Assembly (NCBI GenBank): GCA_001805655.1 | Contig: MHGR01000009.1 | Span: 1-18,647, forward strand | Origin: Omnitrophica WOR_2 bacterium RIFCSPHIGHO2_02_FULL_52_10 | GTDB lineage: Bacteria; Omnitrophota; Gorgyraeia; Zapsychrales; Zapsychraceae | DNA length: 18,647 nt | Reading direction: 5' to 3' | Part shown: positions 1 through 7,350 of the stretch, piece after piece | Layout of the letters: the number at the start of each line of letters is the position of its first letter | How positions within the stretch are numbered: position 1 is the stretch's first letter | Notes under the pieces: generated by a model | What the model was told of the DNA's origin: nothing | The model's input: only the letters and a program-made list of their open reading frames with translations | The model's database searches: none | Position numbers and translations under genes: made by a program

Positions 1-71
1 TATTTCGCTTTGATGCCGACAATATGGCGATCTTTGGCGTCCTGGTCTTCTCCCATTAGAAGATAAATCAT
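1..71 (-). CDS. holA: DNA polymerase III delta subunit, N-terminal fragment (runs off window)
   Basis: Only about 23 codons are visible, reading leftward off the window edge. The predicted start is MIYLLMGEDQDAK, followed by DRHIVGIKAK. The pattern hydrophobic-YLL-x-GED-x-x-x-K is typical of the first strand and Walker-A-like region of HolA, the clamp-loader delta subunit that opens the beta sliding clamp. An in-frame stop lies upstream, and the start could also be the ATG at 56. No Shine-Dalgarno is visible. Context supports the call: leuS, lptE and holA are neighbours in many diderm bacteria, and lptE ends 100 bp upstream. Because the protein is cut, the call rests on a short motif plus synteny. 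Confidence 0.55.
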   Translation of the reverse strand, partial: MIYLLMGEDQDAKDRHIVGIKAK

Positions 72-93
72 AGAAAATACATATGATGCTTGG

Positions 94-130
94 TCACAAA
101 ATCATCATAAGAGGGCTTGATGACTTGTGA
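94..130. repeat. Imperfect hairpin between lptE and holA
   Basis: Arms TCACAA and TCATC (94-106) pair with GATGA and TTGTGA (119-130), giving 6 + 5 bp around a small internal loop, with a 12-nt terminal loop. It lies in the 100-bp gap between the lptE stop and the holA start. No U-tract follows on either strand, so it is not a standard terminator. It could be a processing or pausing structure, or chance. Confidence 0.35.
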
Positions 131-171
131 TGCGGCGGCTTGGTGGTGCCGTAAACTTTTAATTTGTCTTT

Positions 172-750
172 TTACCAATCTTCAACCGTTCTCTCGACAA
201 TGCGGCGGGCGAGATCCAGAATGGCTTTATCAACGGCAGAATCCTCTGACGAGGCTTGAGGGCCTGATACAAAATAATCCGCTTCCCCGGCGAACCCGGG
301 CTCTTGCCACGAGGTCTCCCCGGTTTTCGCATCCACCAGTTCAAAGGAAACAGCAACCTGAACGCGGTATTCCTGGACATCGTCATTATCGGTATACCGC
401 AAAGCCGACCTCTGATAATTGACCAATTCCCCTTTAAGGATAAGATCCGCAACGGGGGCTTCGGCAATCTTTAAACTGCCGTCAAACAAAAATCTGTCTA
501 TCACCGCATTGCGGGCTTTGATCTCCAGCAGCGGCAGGTAAACATCCCTTTGCAGGCCTGTCGTGAAGTCAATGCTGTTTTTGAACGGTTCGACATGGAT
601 GGTTTTGATGCTGGAAGGCAGGGTAGACCGCGTCGAATAACCGCAGCCTGAGAATAGGAAAACGGGTATCAGGCCAAAGGCCAAAGACCAAAGACTAAGA
701 GTGAGGAATCGGGAATAAGCAGGTGAAACGGATATACAAAATTTTCTCAT
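172..750 (-). CDS. lptE: LPS-assembly lipoprotein LptE
   Basis: 192 residues. LptE plugs the LptD barrel that inserts lipopolysaccharide into the outer leaflet of the outer membrane. The N-terminus has a lipoprotein signal with lipobox LFSGC (Cys36), followed by GYSTRSTLPSSIKTIHVEPF, the characteristic LptE opening. The 'Y-x-V-x-V-x-x-x-x-x-L-x-D' strand and the closing segment on the induction of helices (DLARRIVERTVEDW) also fit the family. The signal peptide is unusually long: residues about 17-28 (LSLWSLAFGLIP) are encoded by a 7-bp-period repeat array at 671-706. The gene follows bamD by 24 bp on the same strand and precedes holA. No Shine-Dalgarno is clear before the ATG at 750. The gap before it is A-rich repeat sequence. 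Confidence 0.85.
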   Translation of the reverse strand: MRKFCISVSPAYSRFLTLSLWSLAFGLIPVFLFSGCGYSTRSTLPSSIKTIHVEPFKNSIDFTTGLQRDVYLPLLEIKARNAVIDRFLFDGSLKIAEAPVADLILKGELVNYQRSALRYTDNDDVQEYRVQVAVSFELVDAKTGETSWQEPGFAGEADYFVSGPQASSEDSAVDKAILDLARRIVERTVEDW

Positions 751-797
751 TTTTTCGCTTTCGGTCTTTGGTCTTTAGTCTTTTGTCTTCGGTCCCG
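671..797. repeat. Inverted pair of heptad-period arrays across the bamD/lptE junction
   Basis: Arm 1 (671-706) has units AAAGGCC, AAAGACC, AAAGACT at exact 7-bp spacing (676, 683, 690). Arm 2 (about 762-797) has GTC recurring at 764, 771, 778, 785 and 792. The two arms are approximate reverse complements facing each other around about 55 bp. Arm 1 lies in the lptE signal-peptide codons. Arm 2 covers the last codons and the stop of bamD. The same architecture recurs at several junctions in the window. Confidence 0.75.
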
Positions 798-1767
798 GCT
801 CCGCCTCCGGCGTTTCCTTACCGCCTAACTCCTGGATCTTCACCAGCGCCTTCGATGCCCAGGATGAATTCCTGTAATCATCAACCACGGTCTGATAATA
901 AATCTTTGCCGCCTTATATTGCCTCTGTTTCTCATAGAATTGGGCGACCAAAAAACTGTTTTCCGCTTCTTTTTCCCGCAACCGGTGGATCTGTTCCTTC
1001 GCTTTATCGGTCAGCTGGGCGTCGGGAAAATTCTCGACATATTCCTCAAACTCTTTGATGGCGACCTGAGTGACCTTTTGATCATACTGGGCATCCGTCG
1101 AACGCTGGCTGTCCGCAACCGCAATCTGGTATTTCGCCGCCTTCGCCCATTCGCTTTCGGGATAATCATTCACGACCTTCTCCAACTCATCCCGGGCCTC
1201 CTGGTACAACCCTTGCTCAATCAGATAGAGGCCGATTTTATACTGGGAAGGGGCCGCCAGCTCCCCGTAGGGCGCGTTCTTGATAACGGTCTTGAACACA
1301 TCAATGGCATTATAATTGGTCCCGGCGAAGGCATCCACGAATTTGCTGCGGTTATTGGCGTTTTCCAGCAGATCCACGCCGATATCGTATTGCTTTTTCA
1401 CGATGGCGGCCGAAAGCTCGCTGAACGGATATTTATCGATGACCTCCTGGTATTCCTTGTAGGACTCGAAGATTTTCCCCTGCTCCTCCAGGCAAAGCCC
1501 GACATGATATTGGGCATCAGGGGCCTCGCGGGCGCGCGGGTAATGTTTGATCAACTTGCGGAATTCATTAATCGCCTCTTTATATTCCTTGTCCTTGTAA
1601 AACTCCAGGGCGTATTGGAGCTGTTCCTGCGGAGTTTCCTTGACGGCATATTTGGGGTTGACCCATTTATTGGTTTCCGGCGTCCAGACCCAGAAGGCGA
1701 ATAGCGGCTTTGGAACTAATACTAAATATAGTATTAAAAGTAGTAGTAGACGATATCGGTGCAGCAT
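775..1767 (-). CDS. bamD: BamD-like outer-membrane protein assembly factor (TPR, non-lipidated)
   Basis: 330 residues from the ATG at 1767. BamD is the periplasmic TPR member of the beta-barrel assembly machine. After a hydrophobic signal (poly-Leu core, LFA cleavage site near residue 23) comes FWVWTPETNKWVNPKYAVK and then repeated TPR helices. These show the BamD hallmarks A-x-E-F-Y-K-x-x-x-Y-x-x-A-x-x-x-F (from about residue 53) and the 'HYPRAREAPDAQYHVGLCL', 'KYPFSELS' and 'DYPESEWAKAAKYQIA' turns. A further-upstream TTG at 1803 is rejected as start because it lies in the -35 box. No lipobox Cys is present, unlike E. coli BamD, so this copy is probably a soluble or signal-anchored version. 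The stop codon lies inside a heptad repeat arm. It lies downstream of comEC, has its own promoter, and is probably co-transcribed with lptE. Confidence 0.8.
   Translation of the reverse strand: MLHRYRLLLLLILYLVLVPKPLFAFWVWTPETNKWVNPKYAVKETPQEQLQYALEFYKDKEYKEAINEFRKLIKHYPRAREAPDAQYHVGLCLEEQGKIFESYKEYQEVIDKYPFSELSAAIVKKQYDIGVDLLENANNRSKFVDAFAGTNYNAIDVFKTVIKNAPYGELAAPSQYKIGLYLIEQGLYQEARDELEKVVNDYPESEWAKAAKYQIAVADSQRSTDAQYDQKVTQVAIKEFEEYVENFPDAQLTDKAKEQIHRLREKEAENSFLVAQFYEKQRQYKAAKIYYQTVVDDYRNSSWASKALVKIQELGGKETPEAEPGPKTKD
1718..1735. repeat. AT-rich palindrome in bamD signal-peptide codons
   Basis: AATACTA (1718-1724), a 4-nt loop and TAGTATT (1729-1735) form a perfect 7-bp inverted repeat next to a short TAG-trinucleotide run (1740-1749). 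It encodes part of the Leu/Ile-rich signal core of bamD. It may be another degenerate member of the window's minirepeat family, but this is weaker than the other cases. Confidence 0.4.
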
Positions 1768-1774
1768 ATGGCAG

Positions 1775-1803
1775 ACTCTAACATACCCTACTGGGTTTGT
1801 CAA
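1775..1803 (-). promoter_or_regulatory. Sigma-70-type promoter of bamD
   Basis: Reading the minus strand, TTGACA (1803-1798), a 17-bp spacer and TAGAGT (1780-1775) with an extended TG motif just upstream of the -10. The -10 ends 7 nt before the bamD ATG at 1767, so the transcript would begin at or beside the start codon. No Shine-Dalgarno is present, consistent with a leaderless mRNA. The -35 box is the 3' end of the structured repeat element at 1798-1913. Confidence 0.7.
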
Positions 1804-1913
1804 CCCTTCGGCTATCCTGCTTTAGGAGCGCGGCTTGACTCAGGGCGACTATGAGCGGCATCTCTTGTCCCCGCCTTGAAAGGCAGGACTTGGCCGCTGT
1901 CGAATGAGTCAAT
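1798..1913 (-). repeat. Structured cloverleaf repeat element, copy A
   Basis: 116 bp that aligns end to end with 11128-11245, at roughly three quarters identity by eye, in opposite orientation. It starts on the last base of the comEC stop codon with ATTGACTCATTCGAC and ends GGGTTGACA. An outer helix (TTGACTCATTCGAC with the 3' end, one bulge) encloses a first hairpin with stem CCTGCCT / AGGCGGG and loop TTCA. A shorter second hairpin (CTCA / TGAG) and a degenerate third hairpin (TCCT / AGGA) follow. The CCTGCCT stem differs from copy B at two base pairs that change on both sides. Its function is unknown. Confidence 0.75.
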
Positions 1914-3484
1914 TACTGCTGCTTGGCCGCTTGACGCCGTGAAAGGCCCCACTTAAGGATGCCTGTCATAATTAACAGCAGCCCATAATAGATGCTGACG
2001 CTCCAAAGCGAGAATGCTTTAAGCCGGAAAAAAGCCCCGGGAACCTGGATAAACAGGAAAATGACGGCCACCATGCCATTGAGCACGACCTTCAGGCATT
2101 GGGCAAAGGCAAAGGCGATGGGCGGGACCACGATGCCTGTAAATAACAGCCCCATCCCCAAGGTCACAATGGCCCCGCTCATCGGCACCACGAACAAATT
2201 CGCCAAAATCGCAACCGGGGTCACGATTTGAAAATAGTAGGCGATCACGCCGGTCACCCCCAAAGACGCTGACAGTGATACGGCCGAGGACTGCATGACA
2301 TAGGTCGCGATTTTTGATTTGTTCTCGGGAAACAACAGTTGAAACACCTTCATGAATTTGCGATAAAAAACGATGATGGAAAAGACGCTGATGAACGACA
2401 GCTGAAAACCCACATCAAATAAATTCAAGGGATTCATCAAAAAAATCAGAATGGCCGCCAAGGACAGGGTATTAATGGAATCCGATTCCCGTTCGATCAT
2501 GTAACCGACTAATATCACGCTCCCCATGATGGCCGCGCGCACGACGGCAGGCTGGCCCCCGGTGAGAAACGCATAAAAGTTGATCAGGACAATCGCTAGA
2601 AAATACTGCGCCCGCCTGGGAATCGGCAGCATCTTCAAAAACAATAAAATTTGGAACGCAATAATCCCCAAATTAAACCCGGAGATGGCGAGGATATGGG
2701 CCACCCCCGAAATTTTAAAAAGGTCCACGATGGAGCTGGGAATGTTATACCGGTCCCCCACCAGAAACGCCTGCATAATACTCGCTTCATTCTTGGAAAG
2801 GTTGTCCGCCAGAACTTGATTGAACCGATGTTTGACCTTCAGGGAAACAGCCTTAAGGGGATTTCCTTTACCGGATTCCCGGATTTCAACGTAACCCTGC
2901 TTTTTCACGCTTACAATGAAACGGATGCCTTTGACATTCAGATACTCCCGATAAGAAAATTTACTGTCGTCGGAAAATTCGAACGGGCGGTGCAGTTTTC
3001 CCTCCAAGCGTATGCAGTCACCGTAGGCTAACTGTTCCTCACGGAAGAGATTGACCAAAATTTTGCCGGAGCGCTCCTGCCACCCCCAGGGCGTTTTAAG
3101 ACGTTTTACCGCCAGATGAAAGACCGTTTTTTTCCCCTTAAAAAAATTCCGCTTTTCCACATCCGAGGCAATCGTCCCCTCCACCAAAACGGGGCTGCGC
3201 CGGTAATACCGCGCGCTGTGCTCGATGTGGTCTTTGGGCAGCGCCTGCCGGCTTTGGGTATAAACGGCCCCCAAGGCCGCGAGCGCAAGCAGGACAAACA
3301 GGGTCGATGTGTTCTTGCGGTTGCGTGCCAGAAAACCGAGGGTGACGGGCAACAACACCAGCGGCACTAAAGCGCGTAACGGCATATCCGTGTGAGATTC
3401 AAGAAGTATCCCGGTGCCGAAGGCCAAAACAACCCCGAGAAACGGCCGATGAACCGCTCTCTTCTGTTCAAATATCTCTTCCAT
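1913..3484 (-). CDS. comEC: ComEC/Rec2-family DNA-uptake channel, without metallo-beta-lactamase domain
   Basis: 523 residues from the ATG at 3484 (an in-frame TTG at 3520 would add 12). ComEC is the inner-membrane channel that passes single-stranded DNA into the cytoplasm in natural transformation. Two N-terminal membrane segments are followed by a periplasmic OB-like DUF4131 region containing VEGTIASDVEKRNFFKGKKT. The Competence domain follows, with the diagnostic LFKISGVAHILAISGFNLGI, then FLTGGQPAVVRAAIMGSVIL, then about eight more membrane helices. The protein ends soon after the last helix (ILKWGLSRRQAAKQQ), so the C-terminal metallo-hydrolase domain of longer family members is absent, and no separate copy is visible nearby. 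comEA lies directly upstream, 55 bp from the ATG. Confidence 0.85.
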   Translation of the reverse strand: MEEIFEQKRAVHRPFLGVVLAFGTGILLESHTDMPLRALVPLVLLPVTLGFLARNRKNTSTLFVLLALAALGAVYTQSRQALPKDHIEHSARYYRRSPVLVEGTIASDVEKRNFFKGKKTVFHLAVKRLKTPWGWQERSGKILVNLFREEQLAYGDCIRLEGKLHRPFEFSDDSKFSYREYLNVKGIRFIVSVKKQGYVEIRESGKGNPLKAVSLKVKHRFNQVLADNLSKNEASIMQAFLVGDRYNIPSSIVDLFKISGVAHILAISGFNLGIIAFQILLFLKMLPIPRRAQYFLAIVLINFYAFLTGGQPAVVRAAIMGSVILVGYMIERESDSINTLSLAAILIFLMNPLNLFDVGFQLSFISVFSIIVFYRKFMKVFQLLFPENKSKIATYVMQSSAVSLSASLGVTGVIAYYFQIVTPVAILANLFVVPMSGAIVTLGMGLLFTGIVVPPIAFAFAQCLKVVLNGMVAVIFLFIQVPGAFFRLKAFSLWSVSIYYGLLLIMTGILKWGLSRRQAAKQQ

Positions 3485-3539
3485 CCCCGCCCACTCTTCA
3501 ATGGCTGCAACCCCTTCCAATCCAGAGGTTGACTTAAGG

Positions 3540-3884
3540 TTATCGTTTGTTAACTTTCAAATACATGGAAAACCGGCCGTAGTTTTTGTCACGGATGCCC
3601 TTGACGTTCTTCACCTCTTCCACGGCCGTGAACGGACCGTGCAGCTGGCGGTATTGGACGATGCGCTCCGCCGTATAGCGGCCTATATAGGGAAGCTCCT
3701 CCAATTCTTCGGCGGTCGCGGCATTGAGGTCCGTCCTGAAATAAATGCGCTCATTGTCGATAAAGTCGACCATGTCCTCAAGCGGCAGATATTTGATGAA
3801 GGCACAACGGAGGACCGCGCCGCAGAGGATAATGACGGTGAACAAAACGAGGACGGTTCGTTCCTGTTTGGTGAAGGCAAACAT
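3540..3884 (-). CDS. comEA: ComEA-like helix-hairpin-helix DNA receptor
   Basis: 114 residues. A single membrane anchor (about residues 9-29) is followed by a linker and a tandem helix-hairpin-helix domain (about 51-114). The domain opens with DLNAATAEELEELPYIGRY, the ComEA signature in which the loop after the first helix binds the DNA backbone. A second hairpin (VKNVKGIRDKNYGRF) follows. It would hold incoming double-stranded DNA in the periplasm and hand it to ComEC, encoded immediately downstream on the same strand. The gene has its own promoter about 75-100 bp upstream. No Shine-Dalgarno precedes the ATG. HhH repeats of this type also occur in other anchored proteins, but the comEC neighbour makes the call firm. 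Confidence 0.85.
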   Translation of the reverse strand: MFAFTKQERTVLVLFTVIILCGAVLRCAFIKYLPLEDMVDFIDNERIYFRTDLNAATAEELEELPYIGRYTAERIVQYRQLHGPFTAVEEVKNVKGIRDKNYGRFSMYLKVNKR

Positions 3885-3958
3885 AAAGGAAAGATGAGTC
3901 TATTGATTCTGCTTCATTTTCGGGAATCACATGAGGGGGAATTTCAAAACAGCGGATT

Positions 3959-3987
3959 AGTATACACCGCGCAACCGAGGCTGTAAA
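3959..3987 (-). promoter_or_regulatory. Sigma-70-type promoter of comEA-comEC
   Basis: On the minus strand: TTTACA (3987-3982), a 17-bp spacer and TATACT (3964-3959), matching consensus at 5 of 6 positions in each box. The predicted transcript starts near 3952, giving a leader of about 70 nt before comEA. It lies between the leuS stop and comEA, so comEA-comEC need not depend on leuS transcription. Confidence 0.65.
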
Positions 3988-4004
3988 CGAATGCGGGGGA
4001 CACC

Positions 4005-6527
4005 TTAAATGACGAGGTTTACGAGCTTGCGGGGGACGTAAATGAATTTTTTAACAGGCTTGTTTTGGACGAACTCCTGAATCTTTTTGTCCGCCAGGAC
4101 GATTTTCTGAAGTTCCTCCTCGCTGATATCAGCCGGCAGGTCAAACCGTCCGCGCAGCTTCCCGTTGACCTGGGCGATGATCTGGACCGTGTCCTGCTGC
4201 AAGGCGGCCTCGTCATGGCGCGGCCAGGGGACATGGATGATGCTCTCTTCCTTGCCGCCGATAATTTCATGCCACAACTCCTCCCCCATGTGGGGGGCAA
4301 TCGGGGCAATCAACTGGACAAGCGTCCTGCAAAAATTATTTATAAGCGCCTGATTTTGGGTGGTATATTTATATTGTTCAACAGTAGAATTTTTAGTTTT
4401 GGGCTCTTGTATCTTGGTTCCAGTTTTATACTTATCAGAATGATTCATTAAAATCATCATTGAGCTGATGGCTGTATTAAATTTATAATTCTTAAAATCA
4501 TCAGTCACTTTTTTAACCGTAAGATGTAATTGCCGGTCCAATTCTCGGTCATCCGCATCAAATAACTCTTTATTAAGTTGCCCTTTAAACCCCGGATCAA
4601 AGCGGTCCTCGACAAAGCCGTAGACACGGTTTAAAAACCGCCACGCTCCCTCAATCGCGTTGTCATTCCATTCCAGCTGGTCTTCGGGCGGGGCGGCAAA
4701 AAGGATAAATAACCGCAGCGCGTCCGCCCCGTACTTCGCGACAATCGCGTCGGGGTCGACCGTGTTGCCCTTGGACTTCGACATGACCTCCCCGTCCTTG
4801 AGCACCATGCCCTGGGTCAGTAACCGGTTGAACGGCTCGTCAAAATCGACCAGCCCGAGGTCTTTCAAGAATTTCGTGAAGAAACGGGAGTAGAGCAGAT
4901 GCAGGATCGCGTGCTCGATGCCGCCGATATACTGGTCCACCGTCATCCAGTACGCCGCTTCTTTGGGGTCAAAGACGCGGCGGTCATCCCCCGGCGAACA
5001 AAATCTTAAATAGTACCAGGAGGAGTCGAAAAACGTCGCCATGGTATCGGTTTCCCGGCGCGCGGCGCCGCCGCATTTCGGGCAGGAAACATTAACAAAC
5101 TCGGGGCATTGGCCTAACGGACTTCCTCCTTCCCCGGTGATCCGGATATCCTCCGGCAATACGACCGGCAGCTGTTTTTCTGGGACGGGCACGGTTCCGC
5201 AGCGCCCGCAATAAATGAACGGAATCGGCGTGCCCCAATAGCGCTGACGGGAAATCAGCCAATCGCGCAGCCGCCAATGCACCGCCGTTTCGCCCAGGCC
5301 TTCCTGCTCCATCCAAGTACCGATTTTCCGGATCGCCTCCCGGCTGTTCATCCCGTCAAACTGTTTTGAGTTGACCAGCGTCCCCTCGCCTTCATAGGCC
5401 TTTTCCATCGCGGACTCATTCACGCGCGGGGCCTGCGGGTCCTGAATGACAATGCGCAGTTTCAGACCGTGCTCCCGGGCAAAAAGAAAATCTCTCTGGT
5501 CATGCGTGGGGACCGCCATGATGGCCCCCGTGCCGTATTCCATCAGAACATAATCGGCGAACCAGATCGGTATGGCCTCGCCGTTGACGGGATTGACGGC
5601 ATAACGTCCGCTGAATATCCCGCCCTTGCCCGCTCCCCCGGTCAAGCGAGCGCTTTTGCTTTCATTGGCGACATCGGTGATGAATTGTCTGATCTCTCGC
5701 TCATTTACCGCCCCCCGGATCAAAGTTTCAACTAATGGGTGCTCGGGCGCCAGGACCACATAGGTAGCCCCGAAAATCGTGTCCGGCCTGGTCGTAAAAA
5801 CCGTCATGCGCTCTTTGCCGCCCTGGACCGTAAAATGGATGTTGACCCCGTAGCTCTTGCCAATCCAGTTCTCCTGCATCGCGATGACCCTCTCCGGCCA
5901 GTGCGCGAGCGTCTTGAGGTCCTCCAGCAGTTTTTCGTTGTACGCGGTGATCTTTAAATACCATTGCTCGAGGTCCTTTTGGGTGACCTGCGCATGGCAC
6001 CGCCAGCACTGCCCTTGGATGACTTCCTCATTGGCCAGGGTCGTTTCGCAGCTCGGGCACCAATTCACCGGCGAGGCCTTCTTGTACGCCAGGCCGCGCT
6101 CGGCCATTTTCAGGAAAATCCACTGGTTCCAGCGGTAATATTTCTTGTCGCAGGTGACCAGCTCCCTGTCCCAATCATAGGAAAACCCCATGCGTTTGAG
6201 CTCGGCGCGCATTTGATGGATGCAGTCGTGCGTCCACTTGGAAGGCTTGACGTTATGCTTGATGGCCGCGTTCTCGGCGGGCTGCCCGAAGGCATCGTAA
6301 CCCATGGGGTGCAGGACGTTCAGCCCCTGGGACATTTTGAAGCGGGCAATCACATCGGCAATCGTGTAATTGCGGACATGGCCCATGTGGATTTTGCCCG
6401 AAGGGTAGGGAAACATCTCCAGGACATAGTACTTCTCCTTGGAGGCGTCCGCTTTGGCCCGGAAGATCTTGTACTTATCCCAGAACAGTTGCCATTTTAT
6501 TTCAATGTCTTTGAAGTTATAGGGCAT
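4005..6527 (-). CDS. leuS: Leucyl-tRNA synthetase
   Basis: 840 residues, normal for bacterial LeuRS. It charges tRNA-Leu with leucine. Visible landmarks are the class I HIGH motif as HMGH (47-50), and zinc-ligand cysteines C157/C160/C174/C177 and C440/C443/C474/C482/C485. The CP1 editing domain carries TTRPDT (245-250) and [15 protein letters not shown] (332-346). KMSKS appears as VMSKSKG (581-587), and a C-terminal tRNA-binding domain carries [14 protein letters not shown]. Residues about 697-726 are a Lys/Thr/Gln-rich insertion in the anticodon-binding helical domain, encoded by 7-bp-period sequence. The ATG at 6527 has a good Shine-Dalgarno (AGGAG, 5-nt spacing) and a strong promoter upstream. 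Confidence 0.98.
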   Translation of the reverse strand: MPYNFKDIEIKWQLFWDKYKIFRAKADASKEKYYVLEMFPYPSGKIHMGHVRNYTIADVIARFKMSQGLNVLHPMGYDAFGQPAENAAIKHNVKPSKWTHDCIHQMRAELKRMGFSYDWDRELVTCDKKYYRWNQWIFLKMAERGLAYKKASPVNWCPSCETTLANEEVIQGQCWRCHAQVTQKDLEQWYLKITAYNEKLLEDLKTLAHWPERVIAMQENWIGKSYGVNIHFTVQGGKERMTVFTTRPDTIFGATYVVLAPEHPLVETLIRGAVNEREIRQFITDVANESKSARLTGGAGKGGIFSGRYAVNPVNGEAIPIWFADYVLMEYGTGAIMAVPTHDQRDFLFAREHGLKLRIVIQDPQAPRVNESAMEKAYEGEGTLVNSKQFDGMNSREAIRKIGTWMEQEGLGETAVHWRLRDWLISRQRYWGTPIPFIYCGRCGTVPVPEKQLPVVLPEDIRITGEGGSPLGQCPEFVNVSCPKCGGAARRETDTMATFFDSSWYYLRFCSPGDDRRVFDPKEAAYWMTVDQYIGGIEHAILHLLYSRFFTKFLKDLGLVDFDEPFNRLLTQGMVLKDGEVMSKSKGNTVDPDAIVAKYGADALRLFILFAAPPEDQLEWNDNAIEGAWRFLNRVYGFVEDRFDPGFKGQLNKELFDADDRELDRQLHLTVKKVTDDFKNYKFNTAISSMMILMNHSDKYKTGTKIQEPKTKNSTVEQYKYTTQNQALINNFCRTLVQLIAPIAPHMGEELWHEIIGGKEESIIHVPWPRHDEAALQQDTVQIIAQVNGKLRGRFDLPADISEEELQKIVLADKKIQEFVQNKPVKKFIYVPRKLVNLVI
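4352..4439 (-). repeat. Degenerate heptad-period insertion inside leuS
   Basis: On the plus strand the segment 4391-4439 reads in 7-bp units each beginning with T (TTTTAGT, TTTGGGC, TCTTGTA, TCTTGGT, TCCAGTT, TTATACT). A second similar stretch beginning TTTTGGG lies at 4354-4380. It is markedly more AT-rich than the flanking leuS codons and encodes the extra residues about 697-726. There is no frame disruption. Confidence 0.65.
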
Positions 6528-6550
6528 CCCGGCTCCTGTAAATGCTTAAC

Positions 6551-6579
6551 AATATAATGAAATTCGGGAAGGGTGTAAA
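6551..6579 (-). promoter_or_regulatory. Sigma-70-type promoter of leuS
   Basis: On the minus strand: TTTACA (6579-6574), a 17-bp spacer and TATATT (6556-6551), 5 of 6 matches in each box. The start would be near 6544, leaving a short leader containing the AGGAG ribosome-binding site before the ATG at 6527. The leader is too short for a T-box, and no T-box sequence is seen. Confidence 0.75.
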
Positions 6580-6673
6580 GATTTTTCCTTTGGCGCCGGC
6601 ACAGGGGAACAGAAACGGCATTGGGCAAGATGTTTCCGACTGGCGGGAGGAATAATGGCCCTACATTGGAATA

Positions 6674-7087
6674 TCAGACTAGCTGCTTGATCTGATAATA
6701 CTTGAGCCCGCGCTCTAAATGCTGGGCATCGATCGTCTTTGGGGAAAAATACCGGTAGCAGACTTCCTGGGCTTTCTTGATGTCAAAAGCCCTGCAGCAG
6801 TAAATATCAATGGAGATAAAATCCTTCGGGGTCAACGTGTGGATGACGATGGAGCTTTCGATCAGGGGGACCCAGCCCGACAGGCCCGCCTTGTCGGGAA
6901 AGCGGATCTCGTCACTGCGGAAGATGTTAGGCGGCGCCTGTTTTTCCATCCCCAGGCGGGTAACCATCTCATCGAGGAAGCGGTAGTTCAGGTCCAGGTC
7001 GTCGCAGACGCCCTCCTTGCACTCATAGAGGTCCAGCAGCAGTTGATAGCCGAAAACCTGGTTTTTGGAGCCTAAGGGGTTGGTCAT
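6674..7087 (-). CDS. speD: S-adenosylmethionine decarboxylase proenzyme
   Basis: 137 residues, the size of the short bacterial/archaeal AdoMetDC class. The enzyme self-cleaves to make a pyruvoyl cofactor and decarboxylates S-adenosylmethionine, giving the aminopropyl donor for spermidine-type polyamines. The catalytic spacing of the family is preserved: the cleavage Ser is S78 in LIESSIVIHT, the processing His is H83 (+5) and the donor Cys is C98 (+15 from His, in DIYCCRAFD). This matches S63/H68/C83 of the Thermotoga enzyme. The usual HxTWPE motif is changed to IHTLTPKD. The ATG at 7087 has a GGA Shine-Dalgarno 7 nt upstream. The zinc-ribbon gene ends 54 bp upstream. No spermidine synthase gene is in the window. 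Confidence 0.85.
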   Translation of the reverse strand: MTNPLGSKNQVFGYQLLLDLYECKEGVCDDLDLNYRFLDEMVTRLGMEKQAPPNIFRSDEIRFPDKAGLSGWVPLIESSIVIHTLTPKDFISIDIYCCRAFDIKKAQEVCYRYFSPKTIDAQHLERGLKYYQIKQLV

Positions 7088-7141
7088 TTTTTTTCCTTTT
7101 GTAAATAATTGTTAATTGAAGCCATCAAAATTGTTTACGCC

Positions 7142-7339
7142 TTACAAAACCAGATAGAACGTCACCGCCAATACAATAAAAAAAATCAGATAGAACCACA
7201 AGACCCGCCGGTTCGAATACCGGACCCGGCCCAAAAATCCTTGACCCGCTCTCTGCAGGCTCCCCCCGCAAAAATGGCATAACACCACATCAGTCTCATA
7301 GATCGGCTGTTTACAGCTCGGGCAAATATATTCTTCCAT
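7142..7339 (-). CDS. Small zinc-ribbon protein with C-terminal membrane helix
   Basis: 65 residues. Two CxxC knuckles (C6-P-S-C9 and C21-H-F-C24) form a zinc ribbon at the N-terminus. A basic linker (GRVRYSNRRV) precedes one hydrophobic helix (WFYLIFFIVLAVTFYLVL, about 48-65) that reaches the C-terminus, giving a tail-anchored topology with the ribbon in the cytoplasm. Its function is not recognised. Such proteins are often poorly annotated 'double zinc ribbon' membrane proteins. A strong promoter lies 11 nt before the ATG and there is no Shine-Dalgarno, so translation may be leaderless. speD follows on the same strand and may share the transcript. It is divergent from thiS. Confidence 0.7.
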   Translation of the reverse strand: MEEYICPSCKQPIYETDVVLCHFCGGSLQRAGQGFLGRVRYSNRRVLWFYLIFFIVLAVTFYLVL

Positions 7340-7350
7340 GAATTCGCATT

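Noticed and set aside
919..1704. 261-residue open frame on the plus strand opposite bamD
   Set aside because: It is the exact antisense of a well-supported bamD coding region, has low-complexity Ile/Leu/Gly-rich composition and shows no domain.
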